In this document: positions 57,601-64,000 of the stretch, piece by piece
Position numbering within the stretch: position 1 is the stretch's first letter
Layout of the letters: every line of letters starts with the position of its first letter
Source: Vibrio hannami
Lineage (GTDB): Bacteria > Pseudomonadota > Gammaproteobacteria > Enterobacterales > Vibrionaceae
NCBI RefSeq assembly: GCF_029589055.1
Contig: NZ_JARQZP010000003.1
Coordinates: forward strand, 620,001-684,000
Length of the DNA stretch: 64,000 nt
Direction: 5' to 3'
Made by a program: the position numbers and the translations under genes
The notes under the pieces: generated by a model
What the model was told of the DNA's origin: nothing
Database searches by the model: none
What the model saw: only the letters and a program-made list of their open reading frames with translations

Positions 57601-57956
57601 TTTTCACTGCAACAGCGATGATAGGCATGATAGCACTTGCAGGTATAGTGGTTCGCAACTCTCTGGTGCTAATAGAGTTTATTCAACAGTCACTTAAAGA
57701 TGGAATACCACTACAAGAAGCGCTTATTCAGTCAGGCGCGGTAAGGATGAGACCCATACTTCTGACCGCTGGTACGACGTTACTGGGTAACATAGTTATC
57801 ACTCTTGACCCAATTTTTAATGGACTAGCGTGGGCAATCATTTTTGGTATTGCAGCATCTACCGTATTTACACTGTTTGTAATTCCGGTTGTATACAACC
57901 TTGCATATCAGAATACAGAAGGGCATGGACTACCTGTTCAGGAGGAAGAAATATGA
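54639..57956 (+). CDS. RND-family efflux transporter inner-membrane subunit
   Basis: A 1105-residue AcrB/MexB-type pump protein with 12 helices in two halves. It begins VYKVMNSFFPPILIIFALLV and has the periplasmic porter motif PGLSAKQVEKQVTEPLEKLL. The proton-relay helix LALGLIVDDPIASIDNIERY carries the paired Asp, and the second-half helix AGIVVRNSLVLIEF and the C-terminal FTLFVIPVVYNLAY are present. AAGGAGG precedes the ATG, 43 bases after the YeeE pair, and the adaptor gene overlaps its stop. The cargo is unknown. The gene order RND then adaptor is the reverse of the acrAB order. Confidence 0.93.
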   Translation: MEKELKSGLVYKVMNSFFPPILIIFALLVGAVSLWLTPKEEDPQIVVPMADVIIQAPGLSAKQVEKQVTEPLEKLLSQIDGVEYVYSSSMKGAAQVIVRYFVGEGREDALIKLYNKLYSNQDKIPSSVTSWIVKPVEIDDVPIVVASIYSTKPGIVSSYELRRIAQQATQRLKALDSTNVVEVVGGQSRIVEVALDTASMASRRTTIDDLQNAFKLSHTKQDSGLIHLSGKVYQLDSGQFFTSSEELGSLVVNVVDGKPVYLQDIATITDGPEEPWNDTWFQYGPADQEISDVYPAVFISVAKQKGANAVGVAESVLEELNHIQRTQFPDSVEVSIIRNYGQTASDKVSNLVSSLGIAILTVVVFVGLFLNWRSALVVGIAIPISYGAALGMDLLFGYSINRVTLFALILALGLIVDDPIASIDNIERYLKRKDLTRTKAIVFAMAEIRNALLMSTVAIVIVFTPMFFITGMMGPYMGPLAFNVPISVIFSTFVAFMITPWLAKKILRAADEKGVYDVKTTLLYKWYQKLLLPLLSSRSKSWMFLGLVAVLFFSAALLPALRLVPLKLLPYDNKNEFQLVLNMPEQSSFVRTSNVLREFSDYLITVPEVSSVSAFSGVASPMDFNGMVRHYFMRNLPSQGELRIVLADKDRRHHQSHEVVTRLRNDLQSIANKHNADIQLVEMPPGPPVIATITAEVYGEETTSYSRLQEQANVLADRLKREEFVTEVDTSIQGTYETWQFIVDREKAALSGVSVYDVNQTIRAANKGFVLANLNAEREINELPIFVRLPETNRDDIHQLMSLYVKGRPGISKQVVQGSLVDAPQPLVQLSEIGQFVKHDTNQPIFHKNLKPVVYVYAETVGRVPGEIVADVISDQGEESLQSRRSLAERHYFNNGAGDGWSLDKDIHVVWSGEGEWKITVDVFRDLGIAYGAALLGVFIVMLIQTGLPAVSGIIMLAIPLTVIGIMPGFWLLNALSEPIEGYPNPALFTATAMIGMIALAGIVVRNSLVLIEFIQQSLKDGIPLQEALIQSGAVRMRPILLTAGTTLLGNIVITLDPIFNGLAWAIIFGIAASTVFTLFVIPVVYNLAYQNTEGHGLPVQEEEI

Positions 57957-58999
57957 AAATGTCAAAATTGATTCTAGGAGTCGTTCTGTTCTCCATACTG
58001 GGTGTCTTATTTCTGCATATGGCGGGATATTTTACCGAGAAATTGCCAGAACAACGTATTGTCAGGCTGGCTGATCTGAGCAATGCACAAACGGTCACGA
58101 TAAAAGAGAGCAATGTTCCGGTTGATAGGACATACACAGGTACAGTGATCTCCGATCAACAGGCCACCTTGTCAGCCAGGCTAACAGCGAAGGTTGCTGA
58201 AGTGCTATTTGATGTTGGAGACCGGGTTGAAAAAGGTGATGTGATAATGCGCCTTGAAAGTGGCGATCTGGACGCGAGAGTTTTACAAACTCAGGAAGCG
58301 TTATCTTCAGCCCAGGCTAGACTAAACGCTGCTCGTAAAGAGTATAAACGTGTCAAAGAACTAGTAGGCCGTAAGCTACTGTCGCAATCCGAGTTTGATC
58401 GAGCAGAAAGTGAACTAAAAACAAGCGAGGCAGACTTCAGGCAAGCTCAGGCTGCGGTAACAGAAGCGCAAACAACGTCGTCTTACAGCATCATTACCGC
58501 GCCCTTCGACGGTCTTATCACTCAACGCCCAATTAACCAGGGAGACACGGCTACACCAGGTATGGCATTGCTTAGTCTTTATAACCCAAAAACAATGCAG
58601 TTAGAGTCGAGCATTTCCGAGAGTCTGATTTCAAATATAACGCTCGGAAGTAAGTTAAGTTATCAACTACCTACTTACGATGTTCAAGGTGTTGGCGAAG
58701 TCGTAGAAATCGCCCCAGCCGCAGACCACAACTCTCGCAGCTTTACCGTAAAAGTCGCTTTAGATAGTAAACTCGGAGTTTATCCCGGTATCTTTGGCCG
58801 GATAATAGTAGAAGAGGGGACACACAATATAATCCAACTTCCGGAGGATGCGGTTTTTCATGTGGGCCAGCTCGACTATGTAAAAGTCGTTGATGAAGGT
58901 ATCGTTAAACACCGGTTAGTACAGCTTGGTGCCGATAACCGCGTTAGGAAGGGGATAAACGCAGGCGACGTCGTGCTATTAAACCCACTTTCTTATTAA
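57953..58999 (+). CDS. RND efflux periplasmic adaptor (membrane-fusion protein)
   Basis: A 348-residue adaptor anchored by an N-terminal helix (LILGVVLFSILGVLFLHMAGY). The order is beta-barrel, lipoyl (SARLTAKVAEVLFDVGDRVEKGD), then an alpha-hairpin coiled coil at about residues 100-165 (RLNAARKEYKRVKELVG), then lipoyl again (ITAPFDGLITQRPINQGD). The ATG at 57953 overlaps the RND stop (ATGA). No outer-membrane channel gene follows, so TolC is the likely partner. Confidence 0.93.
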   Translation: MKMSKLILGVVLFSILGVLFLHMAGYFTEKLPEQRIVRLADLSNAQTVTIKESNVPVDRTYTGTVISDQQATLSARLTAKVAEVLFDVGDRVEKGDVIMRLESGDLDARVLQTQEALSSAQARLNAARKEYKRVKELVGRKLLSQSEFDRAESELKTSEADFRQAQAAVTEAQTTSSYSIITAPFDGLITQRPINQGDTATPGMALLSLYNPKTMQLESSISESLISNITLGSKLSYQLPTYDVQGVGEVVEIAPAADHNSRSFTVKVALDSKLGVYPGIFGRIIVEEGTHNIIQLPEDAVFHVGQLDYVKVVDEGIVKHRLVQLGADNRVRKGINAGDVVLLNPLSY

Positions 59000-59006
59000 G
59001 TGGGTT
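58982..59006 (+). terminator. Probable terminator of the ArsR-YeeE-RND operon
   Basis: AACCCACTT (58982-58990) pairs with AAGTGGGTT (58998-59006) and includes the stop codon. The T-run comes only after a gap, so its strength is uncertain. Confidence 0.5.
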
Positions 59007-59057
59007 CTAAAAGCCGTGTTTTTTATTCTATATTCTTGAGGCGACACGGCTTATCCA

Positions 59058-59966
59058 TCAAATATCAAATGCGGAAACCAAAGGACAGTGGTCACTCAAC
59101 TGATACCGGTGTAGGTCAGATTCATCATATAGAAACTGGTAAGGCAGATTCATTTCCAGATCCTTACTAGAGATAATATGGTCGATTAGGCTACGGTAAG
59201 AATGCAACTTTCTTTTTTGTTTGTTCGAGCGCACATAACAATGGGATTTAGTATTTCGAGTCTTAAGTTCAGTTTGAGACGAAACGCCTTTACTGATCAC
59301 ATTGAACAGCCAGTCATTTTTGTAACTCAGATTGTGGTTAAAATCCCCGACCACAATAAATTTCTGTTTACGCTTTATGCGCTCACTAATCCATTGATTA
59401 ATTCCTTCAGCCTCCGACTTTAGAGATCGGCAACTACGATTGTTCTTATATTTTCCCCTGCAGCCTGCCTTAAGGTGCACTGAAAGCAGGTGAACTTCTC
59501 CCTGCTCTGTCCTAACTGAAAGGTGGCTAGCAAACCTTAGCTTCGTTGATGGTGTTGATGCTAAATGCAGGCTAGGGTAACTTTTGATGATTAGAGAAGA
59601 GCGATAAGCAAACCCTGTGTATTGGTTAATATCGCTGAACTGGTGTGAGCTATATGTGGTTTCCGATCGCTCGGATAACATTATCTTGTAGTCTAAACCA
59701 ACTAATTTTTTGATTGATTCAACGTCATTCACCTCTTGAAAGGCCAAAATATCCGGAGACATCCGAGTAAAGTAGCTTTGTAATGCCTGAAAGTCTTGCC
59801 TACTTCGTTGAGATTGAGGGAATCGTTCAATTGGTGAAGAAGTGAGCCATTCTAAATTCCATGATGCAATTGAAAGCTGTCCGGCATAAACCGTGCCGAT
59901 TGACAGTAAATAGATACAAAATAGTGAAGTCCATCGAGTAATTTTTAGTAATATTGTATTTCTCAT
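59058..59966 (-). CDS. Secreted endonuclease/exonuclease/phosphatase-fold protein
   Basis: A 302-residue EEP-superfamily hydrolase with a signal peptide (SLFCIYLLSIGTVYAG). Catalytic motifs are SWNLEWL, DILAFQEVND (metal Glu), LLSVHLKAGC, VVGDFNHNL and the C-terminal SDHCPLVSAF. This is the DNase I/phosphodiesterase fold in a periplasmic or secreted protein, so extracellular DNA or phosphodiester scavenging is plausible. It is monocistronic. Confidence 0.9.
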   Translation of the reverse strand: MRNTILLKITRWTSLFCIYLLSIGTVYAGQLSIASWNLEWLTSSPIERFPQSQRSRQDFQALQSYFTRMSPDILAFQEVNDVESIKKLVGLDYKIMLSERSETTYSSHQFSDINQYTGFAYRSSLIIKSYPSLHLASTPSTKLRFASHLSVRTEQGEVHLLSVHLKAGCRGKYKNNRSCRSLKSEAEGINQWISERIKRKQKFIVVGDFNHNLSYKNDWLFNVISKGVSSQTELKTRNTKSHCYVRSNKQKRKLHSYRSLIDHIISSKDLEMNLPYQFLYDESDLHRYQLSDHCPLVSAFDI

Positions 59967-60115
59967 ATCTGATACATCTCTCTAAGTCTTGCAGCTAAAG
60001 ACTATCAAAAAAATCAAGTTTCAAACGACACTTTTTACATGAAATTTATGTTTATTTTTATAACGAGATCTCATGCATTAAGATCGATTTGATCTTAGTC
60101 AGCTCTCATTGTTTT

Positions 60116-60129
60116 TTGATCTCGATCAA
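60116..60129. promoter_or_regulatory. FNR site upstream of nrdD
   Basis: TTGATCTCGATCAA matches the FNR consensus TTGAT-N4-ATCAA at every fixed position. It lies 123 bases before the nrdD start. Anaerobic activation of nrdDG by FNR is established in E. coli. Confidence 0.75.
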
Positions 60130-60161
60130 TACTATTCGTCAGTTAAATGCGTTTAATACGC

Positions 60162-60208
60162 CACAATATATTGTGTCTGTTCATCGAAAAGTAGCCCTAT
60201 ATGGTGTG
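60162..60208. promoter_or_regulatory. NrdR box pair upstream of nrdD
   Basis: CACAATATATTGTG (60162-60175) is a perfect match to the inner 14 bases of the NrdR box. A second, weaker copy, CCCTATATGGTGTG (60195-60208), matches 11 of 14. The centres are 33 bases apart, about three helical turns, close to the usual paired arrangement. Confidence 0.7.
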
Positions 60209-60251
60209 TTTGTGTATACGCTGTGCATAACGTTGGGGTAAGGAGTATAAA

Positions 60252-62372
60252 TTGAAATTGGTCGTTATTAAGAGAGATGGTTCTCGTGCCCCTTTTACAA
60301 AGGATCGCATCATTGCAGCAGTGGAAAGCTCAGCGACTTATATTGACTCAGAAGTAACCGCATATGCACACACTGTAGCTCAAAAAGTAGAGTCACTTCT
60401 CGCCGACCGATACGAAGTTGATATTCGTGATATTCAAATGTTGGTTGAAAACGAAATGATGCAGGGTCCATACAAAGGTATGGCACGCTCATATATCGAG
60501 TACAGACACGACCGAGATATTGCACGGGAGAAAAAGAGTGCACTAAGCCAGGAAATTCAGGGCCTGATCGAACAGAGCAATGCAGATCTGCTAAATGAAA
60601 ATGCCAACAAAGACGGTAAAGTAATCCCTACACAACGAGATTTGCTTGCCGGAATCGTTGCAAAACACTACGCGAAGACACATATTTTACCTCGTGACGT
60701 TGTTCAAGCACACGACAATGGTGACATTCATTACCACGACCTGGATTACGCACCGTTTTTCCCAATGTTTAACTGTATGCTTATCGACCTTCGAGGCATG
60801 CTGACGCACGGGTTTAAAATGGGTAACGCGGAGATCGATACGCCGAAATCTATCTCTACCGCGACTGCAGTAACCGCTCAAATCATCGCTCAGGTTGCGT
60901 CTCATATTTACGGCGGAACCACAATTAACGCTATCGATGAGATCCTGGAACCATATGTAATGGCTAGCTACGAAAAACACCTGGAAGTAGCTAAAGAGTG
61001 GGATATCCACGATCCAAAAGCGTTCGCAAAAGCGCGTACAGAAAAAGAGTGTTACGACGCATTCCAGTCTCTGGAATATGAAGTAAATACCCTTCATACA
61101 GCAAATGGTCAAACACCGTTTGTGACATTCGGTTTTGGTCTGGGAACAAGCTGGGCTTCAAAGCTAATCCAGGCATCCATTTTGAAAAACCGTATTGCTG
61201 GTCTGGGTAAAAACCGTAAAACAGCTGTATTCCCTAAATTGGTATTTGCGATTAAAGATGGTTTGAACCATGCACCAAGCGATCCAAACTATGATATCAA
61301 GCAGCTTGCTCTTCAGTGTGCGTCTAAGCGTATGTATCCTGATATCCTGAACTACGACAAGGTTGTAGAAGTGACTGGATCATTCAAAACGCCTATGGGA
61401 TGTCGCAGTTTCTTGAACCCATACGAAGAAGCGGGTGAAATCGTCCACGATGGTCGTAATAACCTTGGTGTTGTAAGTCTGAACCTGCCAAGAATCGCTA
61501 TCAAGTCAAACGGTGATGAGCGTAAGTTCTACAAACTTCTGGACGAAGGACTACAACTAGCAAGAAGGGCACTTGAAACCCGTATTTCTCGTTTAGAAAC
61601 CGTAAAAGCACGTGTTGCTCCTATTCTTTATATGGAAGGCGCATGTGGCGTTCGCTTACAACCTGACGACTCTATCGCTGAGATCTTCAAGAACGGTCGT
61701 GCGTCTATTTCACTTGGCTACATTGGTATTCACGAAACAATCAACGCACTTTACAAAAATAGTGCACACGTTTACGACGATCCTAATCTGGCTGAGAAAG
61801 CGGTTGAGATTGTTAGCTTTATGAAGCGTGCGGTTGATTCCTGGAAAAATGAAACAGGTTATGCATTCAGCCTGTATGGAACGCCTAGTGAGAACCTATG
61901 TAACCGTTTTTGCCGAATCGATGCAAAAGATTTTGGCGTTATTGAGGGTGTTACAGATAAAGGTTACTACACAAACAGTTTCCATTTAGATGTCGAAAAG
62001 AAAGTTAACCCATACGACAAGATCGATTTCGAAATGGATTATCCTGCTGTGTCTAATGGTGGTTTTATCTGTTACGGCGAGTTCCCTAACATGCAACAGA
62101 ACATCGAAGCGCTTGAAAATGTGTGGGATTACAGCTACAGCCGAGTACCTTATTACGGCACGAATACACCAATTGACGAATGTTATGAGTGCGGATTTGA
62201 AGGCGAATTCGAATGTACAAGTAAGGGTTTTACTTGCCCTAAATGCGGTAACCATGACTCAACTAAAGTATCTGTAACCCGACGCGTGTGTGGTTACCTT
62301 GGCAGCCCTGACGCTCGCCCATTCAACCTGGGCAAACAGGAAGAAGTTAAGCGTCGAGTGAAGCACTTATAA
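60252..62372 (+). CDS. nrdD: Anaerobic ribonucleoside-triphosphate reductase
   Basis: A 706-residue glycyl-radical enzyme that makes deoxyribonucleotides without oxygen. An ATP-cone lies at the N-terminus (IKRDGSRAPFTKDRIIAAVE). The C-terminal zinc site has CYECGFEGEFEC and CPKCGNH, and the glycyl radical lies in RRVCGYLGSP. The start is TTG at 60252, supported by AAGGAG seven bases upstream and by the conserved opening. nrdG, its activase, follows three bases after the stop. FNR and NrdR sites upstream explain the expected anaerobic control. Confidence 0.97.
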   Translation: MKLVVIKRDGSRAPFTKDRIIAAVESSATYIDSEVTAYAHTVAQKVESLLADRYEVDIRDIQMLVENEMMQGPYKGMARSYIEYRHDRDIAREKKSALSQEIQGLIEQSNADLLNENANKDGKVIPTQRDLLAGIVAKHYAKTHILPRDVVQAHDNGDIHYHDLDYAPFFPMFNCMLIDLRGMLTHGFKMGNAEIDTPKSISTATAVTAQIIAQVASHIYGGTTINAIDEILEPYVMASYEKHLEVAKEWDIHDPKAFAKARTEKECYDAFQSLEYEVNTLHTANGQTPFVTFGFGLGTSWASKLIQASILKNRIAGLGKNRKTAVFPKLVFAIKDGLNHAPSDPNYDIKQLALQCASKRMYPDILNYDKVVEVTGSFKTPMGCRSFLNPYEEAGEIVHDGRNNLGVVSLNLPRIAIKSNGDERKFYKLLDEGLQLARRALETRISRLETVKARVAPILYMEGACGVRLQPDDSIAEIFKNGRASISLGYIGIHETINALYKNSAHVYDDPNLAEKAVEIVSFMKRAVDSWKNETGYAFSLYGTPSENLCNRFCRIDAKDFGVIEGVTDKGYYTNSFHLDVEKKVNPYDKIDFEMDYPAVSNGGFICYGEFPNMQQNIEALENVWDYSYSRVPYYGTNTPIDECYECGFEGEFECTSKGFTCPKCGNHDSTKVSVTRRVCGYLGSPDARPFNLGKQEEVKRRVKHL

Positions 62373-62375
62373 TCG

Positions 62376-62849
62376 ATGAATTACAGCCAATATTATCCTA
62401 TTGATGTTGTAAACGGCCAGGGCACGCGTTGCGTGCTCTTTGTTTCTGGCTGCATTCATCAGTGCAAAGGATGTTACAACAAAAAAACCTGGTCGCTCGA
62501 TTCTGGCCTTCCGTTTACACAAGAAATGGAAGACCAGATCATTAATGACCTGAACGATACTCGTATTAAAAGGAGAGGGCTCTCATTATCGGGAGGTGAC
62601 CCACTTCACCCTGACAATCTGACAGCGGTTCTTCAATTGGTAAAACGTGTGCGTAGTGAATGTCCGGGGAAAGATATCTGGGCATGGACTGGCTATATTC
62701 TGGACGAGTTAACTGCTGTTCAAAAGGAAGTTGTAGAACAGATTGATGTGCTAATAGACGGCAAATTTGAGCAAGAAAAAGCTGATCCAAGTCTCAAATG
62801 GCGTGGAAGTTCCAATCAGGTGATTCATTATTTCAACACCCCTACATAA
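62376..62849 (+). CDS. nrdG: Anaerobic RNR activating radical-SAM protein
   Basis: A 157-residue radical-SAM enzyme that installs the glycyl radical on NrdD. The iron-sulfur motif C-x3-C-x2-C is seen in SGCIHQCKGCYN, followed by LSLSGGDPLHP, the SAM-contact loop. It is the second gene of the nrdDG operon, and its length equals the usual family size. Confidence 0.97.
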   Translation: MNYSQYYPIDVVNGQGTRCVLFVSGCIHQCKGCYNKKTWSLDSGLPFTQEMEDQIINDLNDTRIKRRGLSLSGGDPLHPDNLTAVLQLVKRVRSECPGKDIWAWTGYILDELTAVQKEVVEQIDVLIDGKFEQEKADPSLKWRGSSNQVIHYFNTPT

Positions 62850-62983
62850 GCTGACCCGCTTCTCGTTTCCCATACTAAAAGTGTGTTTATTCGCTCAATA
62901 GCTCGAAGATAACCAGCTACTTAATTATTATTACATACATAAATATTCCTAAAAATATTTGGTAATAATAAGAAGAGCATTTA

Positions 62984-63751
62984 ATGAACGAGTGTCGTCG
63001 GTTGAGTGAACTACCCCAACATCTGTCTGCCGGGCAGATAGAGCATATCCTTGAAGAAGAACTCAATGGTATCGGGCTAGAACACTATGTACTGATGATC
63101 CTCAACAACCACAAGTTACCAGTGTTTCAATATGTCGGTGGATTCACCGCTCAACAGATCAACATCTACGAACAGCATAGAGAACATGACCAGTTTCTTA
63201 ACCACTATATGAGAAATAATATGCAGGGGCAGTTTGTTTATTTACAGGACATGCTGCCTATGAGCAGGATTCGGGATCAGATTTTTAACGAAGTACTGGT
63301 ACCTACCGTGCAATATAGCCATTCCTATAGTGGGCTGATACCACTTCTTGATGAACACTACTTAATTCTGAGCAGCCACAGCGAAAGCCGATTAAGTTTT
63401 AAGGCGACAAAAAAAGCTCAAACTCTATGGCGCTTTTTACGGACATGGGGGAATTACTGGGTAGCGCAACAGAACATGTCCCGCCAGCTTTCGGAACTAA
63501 ATGTACCTCATGAGACCGCCATTCAATTGTCATCGCTTACCACAGCCGAAATCGAAGTATTAAAGCTGCTCGTGCAGGGCTTTGACGGCAGTGAAGTGGC
63601 ACAGCGTCGTAATGTATCTAAAGAGACCATAAAATCTCAGATTAAGCAGATATTGCATAAAACGGGATGTCGGCACCAAAACCAACTACTGTCTCGTTAC
63701 TTTAGTTCTGGTGCACATGTGCATCCCAACTCTATGTCACTATCCGTTTAA
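62984..63751 (+). CDS. LuxR-type HTH transcriptional regulator
   Basis: A 255-residue regulator with a C-terminal GerE/LuxR helix-turn-helix (LTTAEIEVLKLLVQGFDGSEVAQRRNVS, then KETIKSQIKQILHKTG). The N-terminal 180 residues resemble an autoinducer-binding-like or other sensory domain but lack motifs that I recognise. No luxI-type gene is near, so it may be a solo. It follows nrdG by 134 bases and is convergent with the partial gene at the window edge. Confidence 0.87.
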   Translation: MNECRRLSELPQHLSAGQIEHILEEELNGIGLEHYVLMILNNHKLPVFQYVGGFTAQQINIYEQHREHDQFLNHYMRNNMQGQFVYLQDMLPMSRIRDQIFNEVLVPTVQYSHSYSGLIPLLDEHYLILSSHSESRLSFKATKKAQTLWRFLRTWGNYWVAQQNMSRQLSELNVPHETAIQLSSLTTAEIEVLKLLVQGFDGSEVAQRRNVSKETIKSQIKQILHKTGCRHQNQLLSRYFSSGAHVHPNSMSLSV

Positions 63752-63759
63752 TTTTCTTA

Positions 63760-64000
63760 CTAAGGGCAGTCTCCTGGGAAGCTGTTGTGAGCAGTAGTAC
63801 TCCAACCTAACACTGGACCAGATTGGTCAGTGTTGCCGCATAGAGAGCCCATATCAAATGCTGCTTCCATATAACAGAATCCCCATAGGTCTTTTGTGGT
63901 GGAAGTAAAACTAACATCGTTATACAGGCTAGAAGTACGGCAGAAAAAGTTACCAACATCTATGGTGCGAACATCTGCAGAAGATGAATGCTGCATCGCA
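63760..64000 (-). CDS. C-terminal part of an unidentified protein
   Basis: An open frame of at least 80 residues runs off the window edge; a Met at 63996 could be internal. It is rich in Ser, Thr, Gly and aromatic residues and has several cysteines (FFCRTSSLYND, WGFCYME, GSLCGNTD), which suggests a secreted, disulfide-bonded protein. I do not recognise a family. Confidence 0.5.
   Translation of the reverse strand, partial: AMQHSSSADVRTIDVGNFFCRTSSLYNDVSFTSTTKDLWGFCYMEAAFDMGSLCGNTDQSGPVLGWSTTAHNSFPGDCP

Overview
The window looks like Vibrionaceae DNA, most likely a Vibrio and probably its second chromosome. GC content is moderate, genes are dense and intrinsic terminators are frequent. Several genes have homologues that, as I recall, lie on chromosome II of V. 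cholerae and relatives: glpK/glpD, kbl-tdh, nrdDG, a second fabH, and the Vibrio small families DUF3389 and DUF1097. I see no rRNA, tRNA, CRISPR array, transposase or integrase.

Layout. 1-3.2 kb: divergent glycerol genes glpK (cut by the window edge) and glpD. 3.2-10.3 kb: a LysR/EamA pair, a large HD-GYP sensor, the PHP phosphatase YcdX, and a LysR-YaeR pair. 10.5-14.4 kb: threonine catabolism (kbl-tdh), a Dabb protein and glgC. 14.7-19.8 kb: a five-gene envelope export cluster with a LolA-like periplasmic protein, two FtsX-type permeases, a LolD-like ATPase and an outer-membrane barrel. 20-25 kb: a cytoplasmic alpha-amylase, YjeH exporter, YjiH and a GFA protein. 25-30 kb: a chemoreceptor, a LysM/M23 endopeptidase and an SH3 protein. 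30-33 kb: a LacI regulator with scrB. 33-37.5 kb: YgbA, MATE, AraC, NYN and small proteins. 37.5-44.5 kb: a FocA-CBS fusion, LysR, DUF1097, YbjD, a broken 5'-nucleotidase and a 31-residue membrane protein. 45-49.9 kb: a P-loop kinase, PhnA, an M48 lipoprotein, a thioesterase, DUF3389 and SgrR. 50-51 kb: a second FabH. 51-59 kb: a sulfur/persulfide module with CoA-disulfide reductase-rhodanese, DUF2892, an HlyU/BigR-type ArsR, two YeeE/YedE half-transporters, and an RND pump with its adaptor. 59-64 kb: a secreted EEP-fold hydrolase, anaerobic nrdDG, a LuxR-type regulator and a partial gene.

Six genes are interrupted by nine indels, most of them one base in or next to a short homopolymer: glpD, the EamA transporter, focA-CBS, the 5'-nucleotidase (three), fabH (two) and the CoA-disulfide reductase. 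Restoring one base per site gives full-length proteins with intact motifs in every case. Sequencing or assembly error is therefore a serious alternative to real gene decay.

The most readable regulation is: a perfect FNR site and NrdR boxes before nrdD, paired palindromes between the DUF2892/CoADR operon and the ArsR-YeeE-RND operon, a shared operator-like 13-mer flanking the scr regulator, GlpR-like sites between glpK and glpD, and a CRP-like site before the DUF1097 gene.
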